The position numbers were made by a program, and so were the translations under genes. A stretch of 64,000 bases of DNA from Rhodococcoides kyotonense (lineage in GTDB: Bacteria > Actinomycetota > Actinomycetes > Mycobacteriales > Mycobacteriaceae). Under the pieces are notes generated by a model. That model ran no database searches, had not been told where the DNA came from, and saw only the letters and a list, made by a program, of their open reading frames with translations. Within the stretch, counting starts at the first letter, position 1. Every line of letters starts with the position of its first letter. The DNA lies in contig NZ_LVHI01000004.1 of the NCBI RefSeq assembly GCF_001645385.1, positions 199-64,198 on the forward strand, in the 5' to 3' direction. Of the stretch, positions 17,611 through 26,763 are shown piece after piece.

Positions 17611-17910
17611 TCAACAGATTTCGTGCATGTCCATCACGAACCCCGCACCGGCGAAATTGGGCATGTCGTCGGCGCCGGCTTTGCCCTCCGGCGATGCCAG
17701 AGCAGCGACGGCGGCGTCCTTCGACGGGAAGTTCAGATTTCCGACGACGAAGTGTGCGGGCTTCGAGCCGTCGAGGGTTTCGGACACGCCCCATTCGAAC
17801 GACAGGATGCCGGGCATCGCGGCCGTCAGCGGCGCGTGCACGCTGCGGTAGTGGGCGAGGAACGCGTCGGGGTCCTCGGGATGGTTGTAGGCAATACTGA
17901 TGCGGAACAA
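17611..17910 (-). CDS. EthD family small protein
   Basis: A 99-residue ferredoxin-like alpha/beta protein of the EthD group: the opening FRISIAYNHPEDPDAFLAHY, the HAPL turn and the closing FAGAGFVMDMHEI are typical of these dimeric barrels. EthD proteins accompany oxygenases and some have been suggested to act on or shield reactive intermediates. The start is a TTG at 17908-17910 with a strong GGAGGAG site 5 bp before it; longer frames upstream run into the monooxygenase gene. It lies 11 bp after the Baeyer-Villiger monooxygenase stop. Role in processing the lactone/ester product is inferred. Confidence 0.75.
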   Translation of the reverse strand: MFRISIAYNHPEDPDAFLAHYRSVHAPLTAAMPGILSFEWGVSETLDGSKPAHFVVGNLNFPSKDAAVAALASPEGKAGADDMPNFAGAGFVMDMHEIC

Positions 17911-17921
17911 CTGAACTCCTC

Positions 17922-19523
17922 CTAGTGAGTGATCGTGAAGCCTTCGTAGTTCTTGGCTGCCACGGAATCGCAGATCTCGCGGTACACGTTCAACCCGCCG
18001 ACGTAGGACATGATGACGCGGGGTTTGCCTGGAATGTTGGCGCCGGTGTACCAGGAGTTTCCCTCGGGATACAGGGTTTGATCCGCGAGTTCGATCGCCC
18101 CGGTGGTCCATTCCTTGGCGGCGGTCTCGTCGGCCTCGACGGTCCGCGCACCGATCGACTCCAGATGCGCGATGGTGTCGGCGGTCCACTCCACGTGCTG
18201 CTCGATGGCGCAGACGACATTGGTCAACACGTTGGGGCTGCCGGGCCCGGTCAGCGTGAACAGGTTGGGGAACTCGTCGACCGCGATCCCCAGATAGGTG
18301 GTGGGACCGTCCGACCATTTGTCCTGCAGCGTTTTTCCGTTTCGCCCACGGATGTCGATCTTCAGTAGAGGCCCGGTGATCGCGTCGAATCCGGTGGCGA
18401 ACACGATCACGTCCAACGGGTATTCGGCGTCCGCTGTTTTCAGCCCCGCGGGTGTCAGACCCTCGATCGGTGCATTCCGCACACTGACCAGAGAGACGTT
18501 GTCTCGGTTGTAGGTCTGAAAGTAGTTCGTATCCAGTGTGATTCGCTTGGCACCGAGCGGGTGTTCGCGTGGGGACAGCTGTTCGGCGAGGTCAGGGTCC
18601 TCGACGACGGATCGAATTTTGCTGCGGAAGAACTCGGAGATGGTCTCGTTGGCTTCGCGATCGCTGAGCAGGTCGGGATACGCTGCGATGAGATCGATTG
18701 CGCGGTGGCGGTTCCACCGCTCCTCGAAAACCGCGAGTCGCTCTTCGTCGGAGTGATCGAACGTGTTCACCTCCAACGTGTCGACCGGTTGGCCGCCACC
18801 CGACGCCTTCGATTCGACCTTGTAGTTCTCGATCTGCGCTTTGAAGGATTCCTTCTCGTCCTCGGTCAGCAGGCGATTACCGCAGTCGAGACTGAACGCC
18901 GGGGTTCGCTGGAACACCGTCAGGTGCTCGGCCTGCTCGGCGATCTTCGGGATCACCTGCACGCCGGACGAACCCGTGCCGATCACGCCCACTCGTTTCC
19001 CGGTGAAGTCGACGCCGTCGCGAGGCCACGCGCTGGTGTGGATCGTTTCGCCCTCGAACGCGTCGAGTCCGGCGAAATCGGGTGTCGACGACGTCGACAA
19101 GCACCCGGCCGCGGTGATCAGGTACTTCGCGGTGACGAATTCTCCCTTGTCGGTTCCTACTGTCCAGTGCGCGAAATCGTCGTCCCACACTGCCGATTCG
19201 ACACGGACGCCGAACTCGAAGTACTTCTTCACGTCCAGTTTGTCGGCGACGAAATCGATGTAGCGGAGAATCTCCGGTTGCGCTGGGTAGCGTTCGGTCC
19301 ACGCCCATTCGTCGATGATCTCCTGCGAGAAGGTGAACGCGTACTCCATGCTGATGACGTCGCATCTCGCGCCGGGGTAGACATTCCAGAACCATGTCCC
19401 ACCAACGGTTTCCGCAGCTTCGAAGCCGTGTACCGTGAGGCCGAGCTCCCGGAGTTTGTGTGTCATGTAGACGCCGGAGAAGCCCGCGCCGATGACGATC
19501 GAATCGTAATCTGGTGTGCTCAT
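17922..19523 (-). CDS. Type I Baeyer-Villiger monooxygenase
   Basis: A 533-residue FAD- and NADPH-dependent enzyme inserting oxygen next to a ketone to make an ester or lactone. It has the FAD Rossmann motif GAGFSG (residues 12-17), the full BVMO fingerprint FEGETIHTSAWP (residues 156-167, pattern FxGxxxHxxxWP), and the NADPH Rossmann motif GTGSSG (182-187). The ATG at 19523 follows an AGGAGT site; an in-frame upstream ATG is within the hydrolase gene end. The upstream neighbour is an esterase able to open the ester or lactone, and the downstream one an EthD protein. Substrates of this family range from cyclic ketones and terpenoid ketones to steroid ketones; which applies here cannot be decided. 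Confidence 0.9.
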   Translation of the reverse strand: MSTPDYDSIVIGAGFSGVYMTHKLRELGLTVHGFEAAETVGGTWFWNVYPGARCDVISMEYAFTFSQEIIDEWAWTERYPAQPEILRYIDFVADKLDVKKYFEFGVRVESAVWDDDFAHWTVGTDKGEFVTAKYLITAAGCLSTSSTPDFAGLDAFEGETIHTSAWPRDGVDFTGKRVGVIGTGSSGVQVIPKIAEQAEHLTVFQRTPAFSLDCGNRLLTEDEKESFKAQIENYKVESKASGGGQPVDTLEVNTFDHSDEERLAVFEERWNRHRAIDLIAAYPDLLSDREANETISEFFRSKIRSVVEDPDLAEQLSPREHPLGAKRITLDTNYFQTYNRDNVSLVSVRNAPIEGLTPAGLKTADAEYPLDVIVFATGFDAITGPLLKIDIRGRNGKTLQDKWSDGPTTYLGIAVDEFPNLFTLTGPGSPNVLTNVVCAIEQHVEWTADTIAHLESIGARTVEADETAAKEWTTGAIELADQTLYPEGNSWYTGANIPGKPRVIMSYVGGLNVYREICDSVAAKNYEGFTITH

Positions 19524-19536
19524 TTGAAACTCCTGT

Positions 19537-20475
19537 TTACGCGACGAGTGAATCGAGGTGAGCGCGAACGCTGGTGCCGACGTGCGTGATTCCGAGATCC
19601 GCACCGGGGAGGATGTTCACGAACTGGAAGAAGCCGTGCATCTGGCCCTCGAACACCTTCACGTCGACGGACACCCCTGCGGCGGTCAGCTTGTCGGCGT
19701 AGCGCTGGCCTTCGTCGCGTAGTACGTCGTGTTCGGCGAGTAGAACCACCGCCGGCGCGACGTCGGTGAGGCGGTCGGCGCGCAACGGCGAGACATTCCA
19801 GTTGTCTCGGACACTCCGGTCAGGTGCATAGAGGTCCCAGAACCAGATCATCGAAGCTCGGTCGAGCATGAGTTGGTTGGCGGGGTCAACGTAGGAGTCG
19901 TTGTCGAAATCGTGGTCGGTCACCGGGTAGACCAGCACTTGAAGCGCAACGGCAGGTCCGTTGTCACGTACCGCACGTTGCGACACGACCGCAGCAAGGT
20001 TGCCACCCGAGCTGTCGCCGCCGACGACGAGGGGTAGCGCAGAGTCGAGTGAATCACGCCGAGATGCCGCCCACTGCAGAACATCCCAAGCGTCATCGGC
20101 TGCCGTGGGGTAGAGGTTCTCGGGGGCGAGACGGTAGTCGGGCAAGATCACGGTGCAGCCGGTCTCGGCGGCGATTCGCCTCGCGAGGGTGTCGAACTGA
20201 TCGGGGTTGCCGACGACCCAGCCCCCACCATGAAAATAGACGAAGAACCCACGGGGTGACTCGTTCGGTGTCAGTACTCGGGTCGGGATCGCGTGACCGT
20301 CGGCCGCAGTGACCGTCAGGTTCTCGACGCTGTGCATGTCGGGTCCGGCGCCGTAGAGATCGACGAACGTGTCGTTCATCGCCCGCACCTCACTTGGAGT
20401 CATCTCGTGCAGCGCTTTCCCGCCTCCCTCGGCGGCTTGTGCGAGGAACGCGGCGGTGGCGTCGTCGAGTGCCAA
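19537..20475 (-). CDS. Alpha/beta hydrolase of the hormone-sensitive-lipase family
   Basis: A 312-residue esterase. The oxyanion motif HGGGW is at residues 82-86, the nucleophile elbow GDSSGG puts the serine at residue 155, an acidic member is in LLAEHDVLRDEG and the histidine in QMHGFFQF. The TTG start (20473-20475) is supported by an AAGGAG site 9 bp upstream; no closer ATG keeps the conserved N-terminal helices. It is the first gene of the operon with the Baeyer-Villiger monooxygenase (13 bp to its start), fitting hydrolysis of the ester or lactone that enzyme makes. The promoter faces the divergent ABC importer. Confidence 0.85.
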   Translation of the reverse strand: MALDDATAAFLAQAAEGGGKALHEMTPSEVRAMNDTFVDLYGAGPDMHSVENLTVTAADGHAIPTRVLTPNESPRGFFVYFHGGGWVVGNPDQFDTLARRIAAETGCTVILPDYRLAPENLYPTAADDAWDVLQWAASRRDSLDSALPLVVGGDSSGGNLAAVVSQRAVRDNGPAVALQVLVYPVTDHDFDNDSYVDPANQLMLDRASMIWFWDLYAPDRSVRDNWNVSPLRADRLTDVAPAVVLLAEHDVLRDEGQRYADKLTAAGVSVDVKVFEGQMHGFFQFVNILPGADLGITHVGTSVRAHLDSLVA

Positions 20476-20662
20476 TGGAATCGACTCCTTCGGGGTGCTC
20501 TGATTACAGACGGATACCGTTCAGGTGATGGAGCTCACTCTAAACCGTTATAATCATTCGCCGCAACGTTTTCGTTCGCACTCCGCTGTGCAGGGATTTC
20601 ATCTCAGGTGTGATCTGGACAACTCCCGCGAGACGCCTTAGTGTGACTCCGATCACGAGTTC

Positions 20663-20678
20663 ATGCGCATCATTGCCA
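20663..20678 (+). promoter_or_regulatory. Conserved leader motif before ABC binding-protein gene
   Basis: ATGCGCATCATTGCCA is found 16 bases before the ATG of this binding-protein gene. ATGCGCATCATTACCA is found 17 bases before the ATG of the related gene at 63856, with one base different. The two genes are 43 kb apart, so conservation at the same spacing suggests an operator or promoter element. Confidence 0.55.
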
Positions 20679-20694
20679 TGAAATAGGAGGAGCG

Positions 20695-21858
20695 ATGAAA
20701 TACGCCACCGGTCCAGGCAGGCTCGCCCTGCTCGGGGTTGCCGCAGCGATGATGACGGTGACTGCCTGCGGCGGGTCGGGACCATCTGGTTCGACCGCAT
20801 CGGGCGAGATGCCGAGCGAGATCACCCTGCTGTCGACGACGGACAAGACGGGCACGCTCGCCTACGTCGGTGGATCCCAACTCGAGGGAATCGAGCTGGC
20901 GGTCGAAGAGATCAACCAGCAGCGGTTTCTCGGTGACTCCACCCTGAAGCTCGACAGCCGCGATACGGCGGGTGATGCCCAAACCGCAGCGAGTCAGGTG
21001 ACCGAGGGGATCGCGAACCCCGACGTCGCGGCCATTCTCGGTACGGTGTCCGGTGCACAGTCCGTTGCCGTGGCACCGATAGCCGAATCGTCGAGAACTC
21101 CCGTCGTGTTCACGCAATCCGGCAGCGCGGGCGTGGTCATCGGCGACTACACCTTCCGCTCGACCGCGCCGCAGGAGACGTACTTTCCCAAGGCGATCGA
21201 TCACTTGAAGTCCCTCGGTGCCAAGCGAATCAGCGTGCTCTACAACGCCGGCCAGCCGACGCTTGCCGAAATCGCGGAGAATCAGCTACCTGCAATGCAG
21301 GAGAGCGAGGACCTCGAGATTCTGTCCAGTACCAGCGTTCAGTCGACGACGCAGGACTTCGCGGCCACGATCACCAAGATCGTCGGCGAGAAGCCGGACG
21401 CGGTGGTGTTCCTCCTCGTCGGCGCTCAGAATTCGACCGCGATGTCGCAATTGCGCCAAGCTGGGTTCGACGGCCCGGCCGTCGGCAATCCGGCAGCCGG
21501 CGCGGGCAATCTCGCCCCCGCAGGCCCGGCAGGCGCAGGTATGTTCTGGGCAACGGACTTCAACTATCTCCAGACCGCGCCGTCGTCCGTGGCATTCGTC
21601 GAGGCGTACACCACGAGGTACGGAAAGAACCCACTCAACTACGCGGCCGAGGGCTACGACGCAACCTGGATGATCGCGCGCGCCATCAAGGAATCCGGTG
21701 GCGCCTCACGTGAGGACATCAAGAACGGTCTGAATGCCGTTGCGGCAGCAGGTTTCGACGGTGCCGTCGGGCCCGTGACGTTCGAGGGCAACGACCAACG
21801 CGTCGAGGGCGTCGTCGTCGAGTGGGATGGAAGCGCAGAGGGGTTGCTGGCGGAATGA
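20695..21858 (+). CDS. ABC importer substrate-binding lipoprotein (branched-chain amino acid type)
   Basis: A 387-residue periplasmic-binding-type protein with a lipoprotein signal (MTVTAC, Cys at residue 25). The fold class I signature runs from ITLLSTTDKTGTLAYVGGSQLEGIELAVEEIN through VFTQSGSAG to GYDATWMIARAIKESGG. An AGGAGG site precedes the ATG. It starts a five-gene importer operon with two permeases and two ATPases. Although the family is named for leucine/isoleucine/valine, in catabolic clusters such systems often import aromatic or alicyclic acids; the location beside a monooxygenase operon favours that here. A close relative begins at 63856. Confidence 0.88.
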   Translation: MKYATGPGRLALLGVAAAMMTVTACGGSGPSGSTASGEMPSEITLLSTTDKTGTLAYVGGSQLEGIELAVEEINQQRFLGDSTLKLDSRDTAGDAQTAASQVTEGIANPDVAAILGTVSGAQSVAVAPIAESSRTPVVFTQSGSAGVVIGDYTFRSTAPQETYFPKAIDHLKSLGAKRISVLYNAGQPTLAEIAENQLPAMQESEDLEILSSTSVQSTTQDFAATITKIVGEKPDAVVFLLVGAQNSTAMSQLRQAGFDGPAVGNPAAGAGNLAPAGPAGAGMFWATDFNYLQTAPSSVAFVEAYTTRYGKNPLNYAAEGYDATWMIARAIKESGGASREDIKNGLNAVAAAGFDGAVGPVTFEGNDQRVEGVVVEWDGSAEGLLAE

Positions 21859-21897
21859 CCAACGTCCGACGAGCGCGGAACGAGGTGATCTGACGAT

Positions 21898-22788
21898 ATG
21901 GGGCAGACACTCGTCGACGCTGCAATTCTGGGATCCATCTACGTACTGTTCTGTCTGGGAATGAGTCTGGTCTGGGGAACCGTCGGAATCCTGAACTTCG
22001 CCCACGGCGCTATCTTCATGTTCGCGGGGTTCGTCGGATACCTGGTGGTCAAGGATCAGCAGTTACCGATGATCGGGGTGATCGCGATCTCGGTGGCCGT
22101 CGGCGCCTTGTTGTCGACGGCGATAGAGGTGCTTGCCTTCCAGCCGATTCTGAAACGCGCGAAGACGCACCGAATAGCCGAACTGCAGATCCTGATCGGC
22201 GGAATCGGCGTTGCCGCAATCCCACTCGCGATCGCGCAGTACGTCACCAAATCCGAGCCGTTCGGCTTCTCCAACAGTTCCTATGCCGTACAGGTGTTCT
22301 CGTTCCTCGGCCTGCGAATCTCCAACACCGGACTGATCATCGTGTTGTCGGCGGTGGTGCTGACTGTCGGTATGGCAGTGTGGCTGCGCAAGTCCATGTC
22401 GGGTCTCGCTCTGCGCGCGATCGGCGTCGATTCCGAGACTGCCGCGCTGATGGGTGTCGATCGCAGAACATTGTCGCTGTCCACCATGGCGTTCGCCGGC
22501 GGACTGGCCGGTCTCGCGGGCGCGCTGCTGACGTACAACCTGGGTGCCATCACACCGGAGAGCGGTGAGACGCTGCTGATCAAGGCGTTTGCCGTGATCA
22601 TTCTCGGTGGCGTCGGAAGCACCGCCGGTGTTGCGGCCGGGGCCTACATCCTTGCGCTTTCCGAGACGCTCGTCCTCCGCTTCACCGGAGGTGGGTGGGT
22701 CGACGCGGTGTGCTTCGGCATGATCTTCCTGGTCTTGCTCCTTCGGCCTCAGGGACTGTTCGGCCGCAAGGAGGTTCGACGGGTATGA
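21898..22788 (+). CDS. ABC importer permease, LivH type
   Basis: A 296-residue inner-membrane permease with about eight hydrophobic segments. It carries the LivH hallmarks NFAHGAIFMFAGFVGY near the N-terminus and the coupling segment LRAIGVDSETAALMGVDRR, which contacts the ATPases. It overlaps the next permease by four bases (ATGA). It forms the channel with the LivM-type partner. Confidence 0.9.
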   Translation: MGQTLVDAAILGSIYVLFCLGMSLVWGTVGILNFAHGAIFMFAGFVGYLVVKDQQLPMIGVIAISVAVGALLSTAIEVLAFQPILKRAKTHRIAELQILIGGIGVAAIPLAIAQYVTKSEPFGFSNSSYAVQVFSFLGLRISNTGLIIVLSAVVLTVGMAVWLRKSMSGLALRAIGVDSETAALMGVDRRTLSLSTMAFAGGLAGLAGALLTYNLGAITPESGETLLIKAFAVIILGGVGSTAGVAAGAYILALSETLVLRFTGGGWVDAVCFGMIFLVLLLRPQGLFGRKEVRRV

Positions 22789-23711
22789 GCGATTTCTATT
22801 TCTCCCACATCGTCCTTTTTCAGAGCACGTTCACCGTTCTGTTGCTGGCCCTGAGCATTCAGGTCCAACTGCGTATGGGGGTGTTCTCGTTCGCCGGTGC
22901 AGGTTTCTACGGCATCGGCTCGTACGGTGCGGCGATCTTCGTCATCCGATACGGTTTCTCGTCGTTCGCGGCCATCGCGGCCATCATGCTCGTCTGCGGG
23001 GCGATCGGCTTTCTGCTCGCACTGCTGGTACAGCGGTTGAACGGCTTGTATCTGGCAATGGCGACGGTGTCGTTCGACCTCATCATCACTGTCGTGGCAC
23101 ACAACGGAGGATCGTTGACCGGCGCTTCGGTCGGTCTGTTCGGTGCACTCGCGTTCCCACAGTTGACGATCTGGCACATCGTGGCGATCACGGTTCTGGT
23201 GGTCGTACTGCTGGCGCTGACCGAACGCGGGCGCATGGGACGACGGATAGATGCAGTCCGGGAAGATCCGGAGCTTGCGTCGTCGATGGGTGTGAACGTG
23301 TCCCGATATCGCATCGCGTCGTTCGTCATCAGTGGCTTCATCGGCGCGCTCGGCGGCGCGATCAACGTTCTACTTCGCACGACCGTAGCCCCGGAAAGCA
23401 TCGGGTTCCCCCTGGTAGTACTCGGTTTGACGATCATCATCGTGGGTGGTGGGCGTTCGTGGCTCGGTATCGTTCTCGGCGCGATCATCTTCACCTGGTT
23501 GCCGTACTACCTGGAAATCGTGGGGCAGTACCAGGCGATCGTCTACGGCATCATCGTCGCGATCGCGGCCGTCTACGTCCCGGGCGGAATCTATGGAACG
23601 GTGCTCGACCTGATCCGCAAATCCAAGGCGAAGCGGCATGCAGTTCCGACGGCACCGCCGGACGACCCGACCCCGGAATTGGATCTCGCGAAAGCAGGAG
23701 GCACGTCATGA
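22785..23711 (+). CDS. ABC importer permease, LivM type
   Basis: A 308-residue membrane permease. Typical LivM segments are visible: VFSFAGAGFYGIGSYGAA, the coupling loop DAVREDPELASSMGVNVSRYR and GGGRSWLGIVLGAIIF. The C-terminus is a charged cytoplasmic tail. The ATG at 22785 overlaps the LivH stop (ATGA). An upstream in-frame start would lie within LivH and is not needed. It ends in a four-base overlap with the first ATPase. Confidence 0.9.
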   Translation: MSDFYFSHIVLFQSTFTVLLLALSIQVQLRMGVFSFAGAGFYGIGSYGAAIFVIRYGFSSFAAIAAIMLVCGAIGFLLALLVQRLNGLYLAMATVSFDLIITVVAHNGGSLTGASVGLFGALAFPQLTIWHIVAITVLVVVLLALTERGRMGRRIDAVREDPELASSMGVNVSRYRIASFVISGFIGALGGAINVLLRTTVAPESIGFPLVVLGLTIIIVGGGRSWLGIVLGAIIFTWLPYYLEIVGQYQAIVYGIIVAIAAVYVPGGIYGTVLDLIRKSKAKRHAVPTAPPDDPTPELDLAKAGGTS

Positions 23712-24535
23712 GCACCGACGCCGCATCACGCGCGAGCGCCGTCGACGCCGGAGAAACCGACGTCGTTCTTCGAATCTCCGATGTCGCAGTCCATTACGGC
23801 GGAATCAAGGCAGTCGACGGCATTTCGTTCGATATCACGCGCGGCAAGATCTTCGGGATACTCGGACCCAACGGGTCCGGGAAGAGCACCCTGCTGGCTG
23901 CCATCACCCGTCTGACCCCGTTGACCCGCGGAGGGTTGACCTTCGAGGGTTCGTCGTTCGCGACGGTACCGCCGCAGAAGGTCGCAAAACTCGGAATAGC
24001 TCGTACGTTCCAAACCGTTCGGCTGTTGCCGGACTTGACCGTTCGCGAGAACATCGCGCTCGGAGCCGATCTCGGGGCGGAGACCGGTGGTCTGCGGAGT
24101 CTGTTGCTCGACCGCAAAGGCCTGCTGAAGCGGTCTGGCGACGCCGTCGAGGATGCACTGGAACGCACCGGTCTGACGGGAATGGAAGACATTCGGCCCG
24201 GCGAACTGTCCTACGGATTGCAACGGCGCGTCGAGATCGCCCGTGCGATCTCCATGTCCCCGAGACTGTTACTAATCGACGAGCCGACGGCAGGAATGAA
24301 CAAGACGGAACGCCAGGAAGTTTCGTCGTTGTTGAAGAAACTGCGTGAGGAGGGCCTGACGCAACTACTCGTCGAGCACGACGTGCAGATGATGGTGGAG
24401 ACCTGTGACACGTTGATCGCGATGAACTTCGGTGTCCTGATCGCGCAGGGCAGACCACAAGCGGTCGTCCGTGAACCCAGCGTGCAAGAAGCCTATCTCG
24501 GAAAGCGAGGAGCGCAGGATGCTCGAAGTCAGTGA
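23708..24535 (+). CDS. ABC importer ATPase, LivG type
   Basis: A 275-residue nucleotide-binding subunit. Walker A GPNGSGKST is near residue 56, the LivG-specific IARTFQTVRLLPDLTVREN block follows, the signature reads LSYGLQRRVEIARA and Walker B LLLIDEPTAG, with the H-loop in LLVEHDV. The signature has Y in place of the usual SGGQ core, which is common in this subgroup. ATG overlaps the LivM stop (ATGA); the LivF start lies 17 bp inside its end. It powers import together with the LivF-type partner. Confidence 0.92.
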   Translation: MSTDAASRASAVDAGETDVVLRISDVAVHYGGIKAVDGISFDITRGKIFGILGPNGSGKSTLLAAITRLTPLTRGGLTFEGSSFATVPPQKVAKLGIARTFQTVRLLPDLTVRENIALGADLGAETGGLRSLLLDRKGLLKRSGDAVEDALERTGLTGMEDIRPGELSYGLQRRVEIARAISMSPRLLLIDEPTAGMNKTERQEVSSLLKKLREEGLTQLLVEHDVQMMVETCDTLIAMNFGVLIAQGRPQAVVREPSVQEAYLGKRGAQDARSQ

Positions 24536-25235
24536 TCTGCATGTCAGATATGGGAAGGTCCGTGCAGTCACGAACATCGGCCTGACTGTTCGGCCAGGTC
24601 GAATCACGTTGGTGCTCGGCGCAAACGGTGCGGGCAAGAGCACCACGCTGCGGACCGTGGCGGGTCTCGTCGAGCCCGTCCACGGAACCATCGAGCTCGA
24701 TGGACGATCACTCGTCGGTCTGAAGGCACACAAGGTGGTCCGGCAGGGCATCTCGTTGGTTCCGGAAGGCAGACAGGTGTTCGCATCCCTGACCGTCGCG
24801 GAGAACCTCCGGATCGGGGGCTACACGTCGTCCCGCGCGAAACGCGAACAGAACACAGAGCTGGCGTACGAGCTGTTTCCGATCCTGCGGACGCGCAAGG
24901 ACGGTCCTGCCGGCCTGTTGAGCGGCGGTGAACAGCAGATGCTGGCATTCGGGCGTGGACTGATGTCCGACCCGAAATACATCATGATGGACGAACCATC
25001 GATGGGACTTGCTCCGGCCGTCGTCGACACCGTCATGTCGAGCGTGCGCGAGATAGCCGACCGTGGGCTCGGTGTGTTGATGGTCGAGCAGAACGCTGAA
25101 GCCGGGCTCCGCGTCGCCGACGACGTCGTCGTGGTCAACCGCGGCGAGTCCGTGTACTCCGGGAGCGCGGAAGAGGCACGGACACATTCCTCGGTGGTCC
25201 TCGCGTTCCTCGGTGAAGCGGCACTCGGGGTCTGA
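24519..25235 (+). CDS. ABC importer ATPase, LivF type
   Basis: A 238-residue nucleotide-binding subunit. Walker A GANGAGKSTT near residue 37, signature LSGGEQQMLAFGR, Walker B YIMMDEPSMGLAP and H-switch MVEQNAE (Gln-Asn variant usual in LivF). The ATG at 24519 follows a GGAG-type site within the end of the LivG gene. Last gene of the importer operon; a strong hairpin terminator lies 15 bp further on. Confidence 0.92.
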   Translation: MLEVSDLHVRYGKVRAVTNIGLTVRPGRITLVLGANGAGKSTTLRTVAGLVEPVHGTIELDGRSLVGLKAHKVVRQGISLVPEGRQVFASLTVAENLRIGGYTSSRAKREQNTELAYELFPILRTRKDGPAGLLSGGEQQMLAFGRGLMSDPKYIMMDEPSMGLAPAVVDTVMSSVREIADRGLGVLMVEQNAEAGLRVADDVVVVNRGESVYSGSAEEARTHSSVVLAFLGEAALGV

Positions 25236-25250
25236 CGACCCGAAGACGAT

Positions 25251-25284
25251 CCGGCCCGAGTGCGTTGGTGGGCACTCGGGCCGG
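25251..25284. terminator. Bidirectional hairpin terminator
   Basis: CCGGCCCGAGTGC (25251-25263) and its exact inverse (25272-25284) flank an 8-base loop. It separates the convergent importer operon and the ligase/TRAP operon and can serve both. Confidence 0.85.
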
Positions 25285-25312
25285 ACAGTTTCTCGACGGG
25301 CCACGCGATCGA

Positions 25313-25474
25313 TCAGCTCTGTGTGCCGAGTTCCCAGGCCAGTTCGTCCACGAGGGCATCTATTCGTTCGCAGAACTGGACCAGTATCGGCGACTCGGGG
25401 AGTTCAGCCACGCGAGACGCTACGGCATCGAGATGTCTACGTGCCTTCTCCAGTTCGTCTGTCAGTTCGCTCAT
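25313..25474 (-). CDS. Small acidic helical protein, coupled to CoA ligase
   Basis: A 53-residue protein starting MSELTDELEKARRHLD and ending ELGTQS, predicted largely helical with a leucine/valine spacing that suggests a short coiled coil. I place the start at 25474, which gives a GGAGGG site 7 bp upstream and a four-base ATGA overlap with the ligase stop; the longer reading back to 25603 would be within the ligase gene. It is not recognisable as a known family. Tight coupling to the ligase gene suggests a subunit or regulator of the ligase or of the upstream steps. It is the last gene of the seven-gene TRAP operon. Confidence 0.6.
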   Translation of the reverse strand: MSELTDELEKARRHLDAVASRVAELPESPILVQFCERIDALVDELAWELGTQS

Positions 25475-26763
25475 CGCACTGCCCTCCGGTCCGTCCATCG
25501 CCGTGACTTGAAGTGCTGCTCTCCCAGCGTCCCTGGCGGCAGCACCGACACCGTCATCGAGATACCGATGTCCCGCTTCACCGCGTCTGCGATTCGATCG
25601 CACAACGCCGGATGCCTGTCTCCGCTTACTTCGAGTTCGAGATCGACTGTCTCGCTGCCTTGTTCGGTGGTGTGGACGGTGGCTCGGTAGTCGAGGACGG
25701 GATCGCGCAACACGACGGCATCGACCGCGCTCGGCCAGATGTTCATGCCCTTGACCTTGATCATGTCGTCCATGCGACCGATGGAACCGGCCTCGAACTC
25801 GGGAAAGAAGCCGTCGCGCAGGAGCTTGATGCTGTCACCCATTCCGAACCGGATACTGGGAGTGCCCCGGGTGCGCAGCGTCGTCACGACGATCTCGCCG
25901 CGTTCTCCCGGCGGAACCGGTGCTCCATCGTCGCCGAGAACCTCGATGAAGCAGCGGTGTCCGATCCCGTGCAGGACACCGCGTCCGTGGCCGGAGACAG
26001 CGCCGGACCTGGTCGCCATGACCACGCCGAGGGTCTGGGTCGCCCCCCATCCCTCGTGGACTGTGGCGTTCCAGAACTGCTGCATCTCGATGGCCCACTC
26101 GACTCCGTAGGGCTCACCGGACAGAAAAATCGCGCGTAGCGCACACCCGTCGTGCCGGGGATCGAATCCGATTCGCTTGGCTTCGGCGGTCATGCGATGC
26201 AGGTACGACGGCGTGATGGACACCCCGGTGCAGCCGAACCTCGTCAGCATCTCGATCCGTTCGACGGTCGAGCCGGTGAACCCGTTGATCGGCACCATGC
26301 CTGCCGCAGTCGCCGTGGCTTGAAAGTAGGGGCCTGCCATCGTCTGCGAGTACGGAATCGTGAACAGAATCGGCTCTCCCGGTCGCAACCCGGCCCAGAA
26401 GTACTGGTAGGCACCACCTGTTCCGAGCGAAGCCAGGTCGTGCGACGTTCGACGGTGCAGCTCCTTGCCCACACCGCTCGTTCCGCTGGTCGAGTGGATC
26501 TGTCGTGCGTCGGCCCGCCAGGCGTCGGGAAAGCGTTCCTGGAATCGGAGGTAGTCGCGTTTGCGCACCACCGGTACCGATGTCGTGAACGTGACTGCGT
26601 CCGTGACGGATTCGACGTCGACGCCGTGCTCTGCGTAGAACCACCGGTGGAACGGTGACTCGGCCGCGGCCAGACGTACGGCGCGTACGATTGCCGCGTC
26701 GACGAAGCTCCGTGCGTCCTGCTCGCTCATCGTCTCGATGCGGCTGTTGGCTCGGAGCATCAT
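25471..26763 (-). CDS. Phenylacetate-CoA-ligase-like AMP-dependent CoA ligase
   Basis: A 430-residue ANL-superfamily ligase of the PaaK group, shorter than fatty-acyl synthetases. The nucleotide loop is HSTSGTSGVGK, the acidic VHEGWGATQTLG block and the hinge IGRMDDMIKVKGMNIWPSAVD follow, and the C-terminal small domain is complete. It would convert a carboxylic acid (aryl or alicyclic) to its CoA ester with ATP. The start at 26763 gives a four-base overlap with the preceding hydratase stop. MSEQDARS further in is an alternative. In the same operon as a TRAP importer, it is well placed to trap the imported acid as a CoA thioester. Substrate unknown. Confidence 0.82.
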   Translation of the reverse strand: MMLRANSRIETMSEQDARSFVDAAIVRAVRLAAAESPFHRWFYAEHGVDVESVTDAVTFTTSVPVVRKRDYLRFQERFPDAWRADARQIHSTSGTSGVGKELHRRTSHDLASLGTGGAYQYFWAGLRPGEPILFTIPYSQTMAGPYFQATATAAGMVPINGFTGSTVERIEMLTRFGCTGVSITPSYLHRMTAEAKRIGFDPRHDGCALRAIFLSGEPYGVEWAIEMQQFWNATVHEGWGATQTLGVVMATRSGAVSGHGRGVLHGIGHRCFIEVLGDDGAPVPPGERGEIVVTTLRTRGTPSIRFGMGDSIKLLRDGFFPEFEAGSIGRMDDMIKVKGMNIWPSAVDAVVLRDPVLDYRATVHTTEQGSETVDLELEVSGDRHPALCDRIADAVKRDIGISMTVSVLPPGTLGEQHFKSRRWTDRRAVR

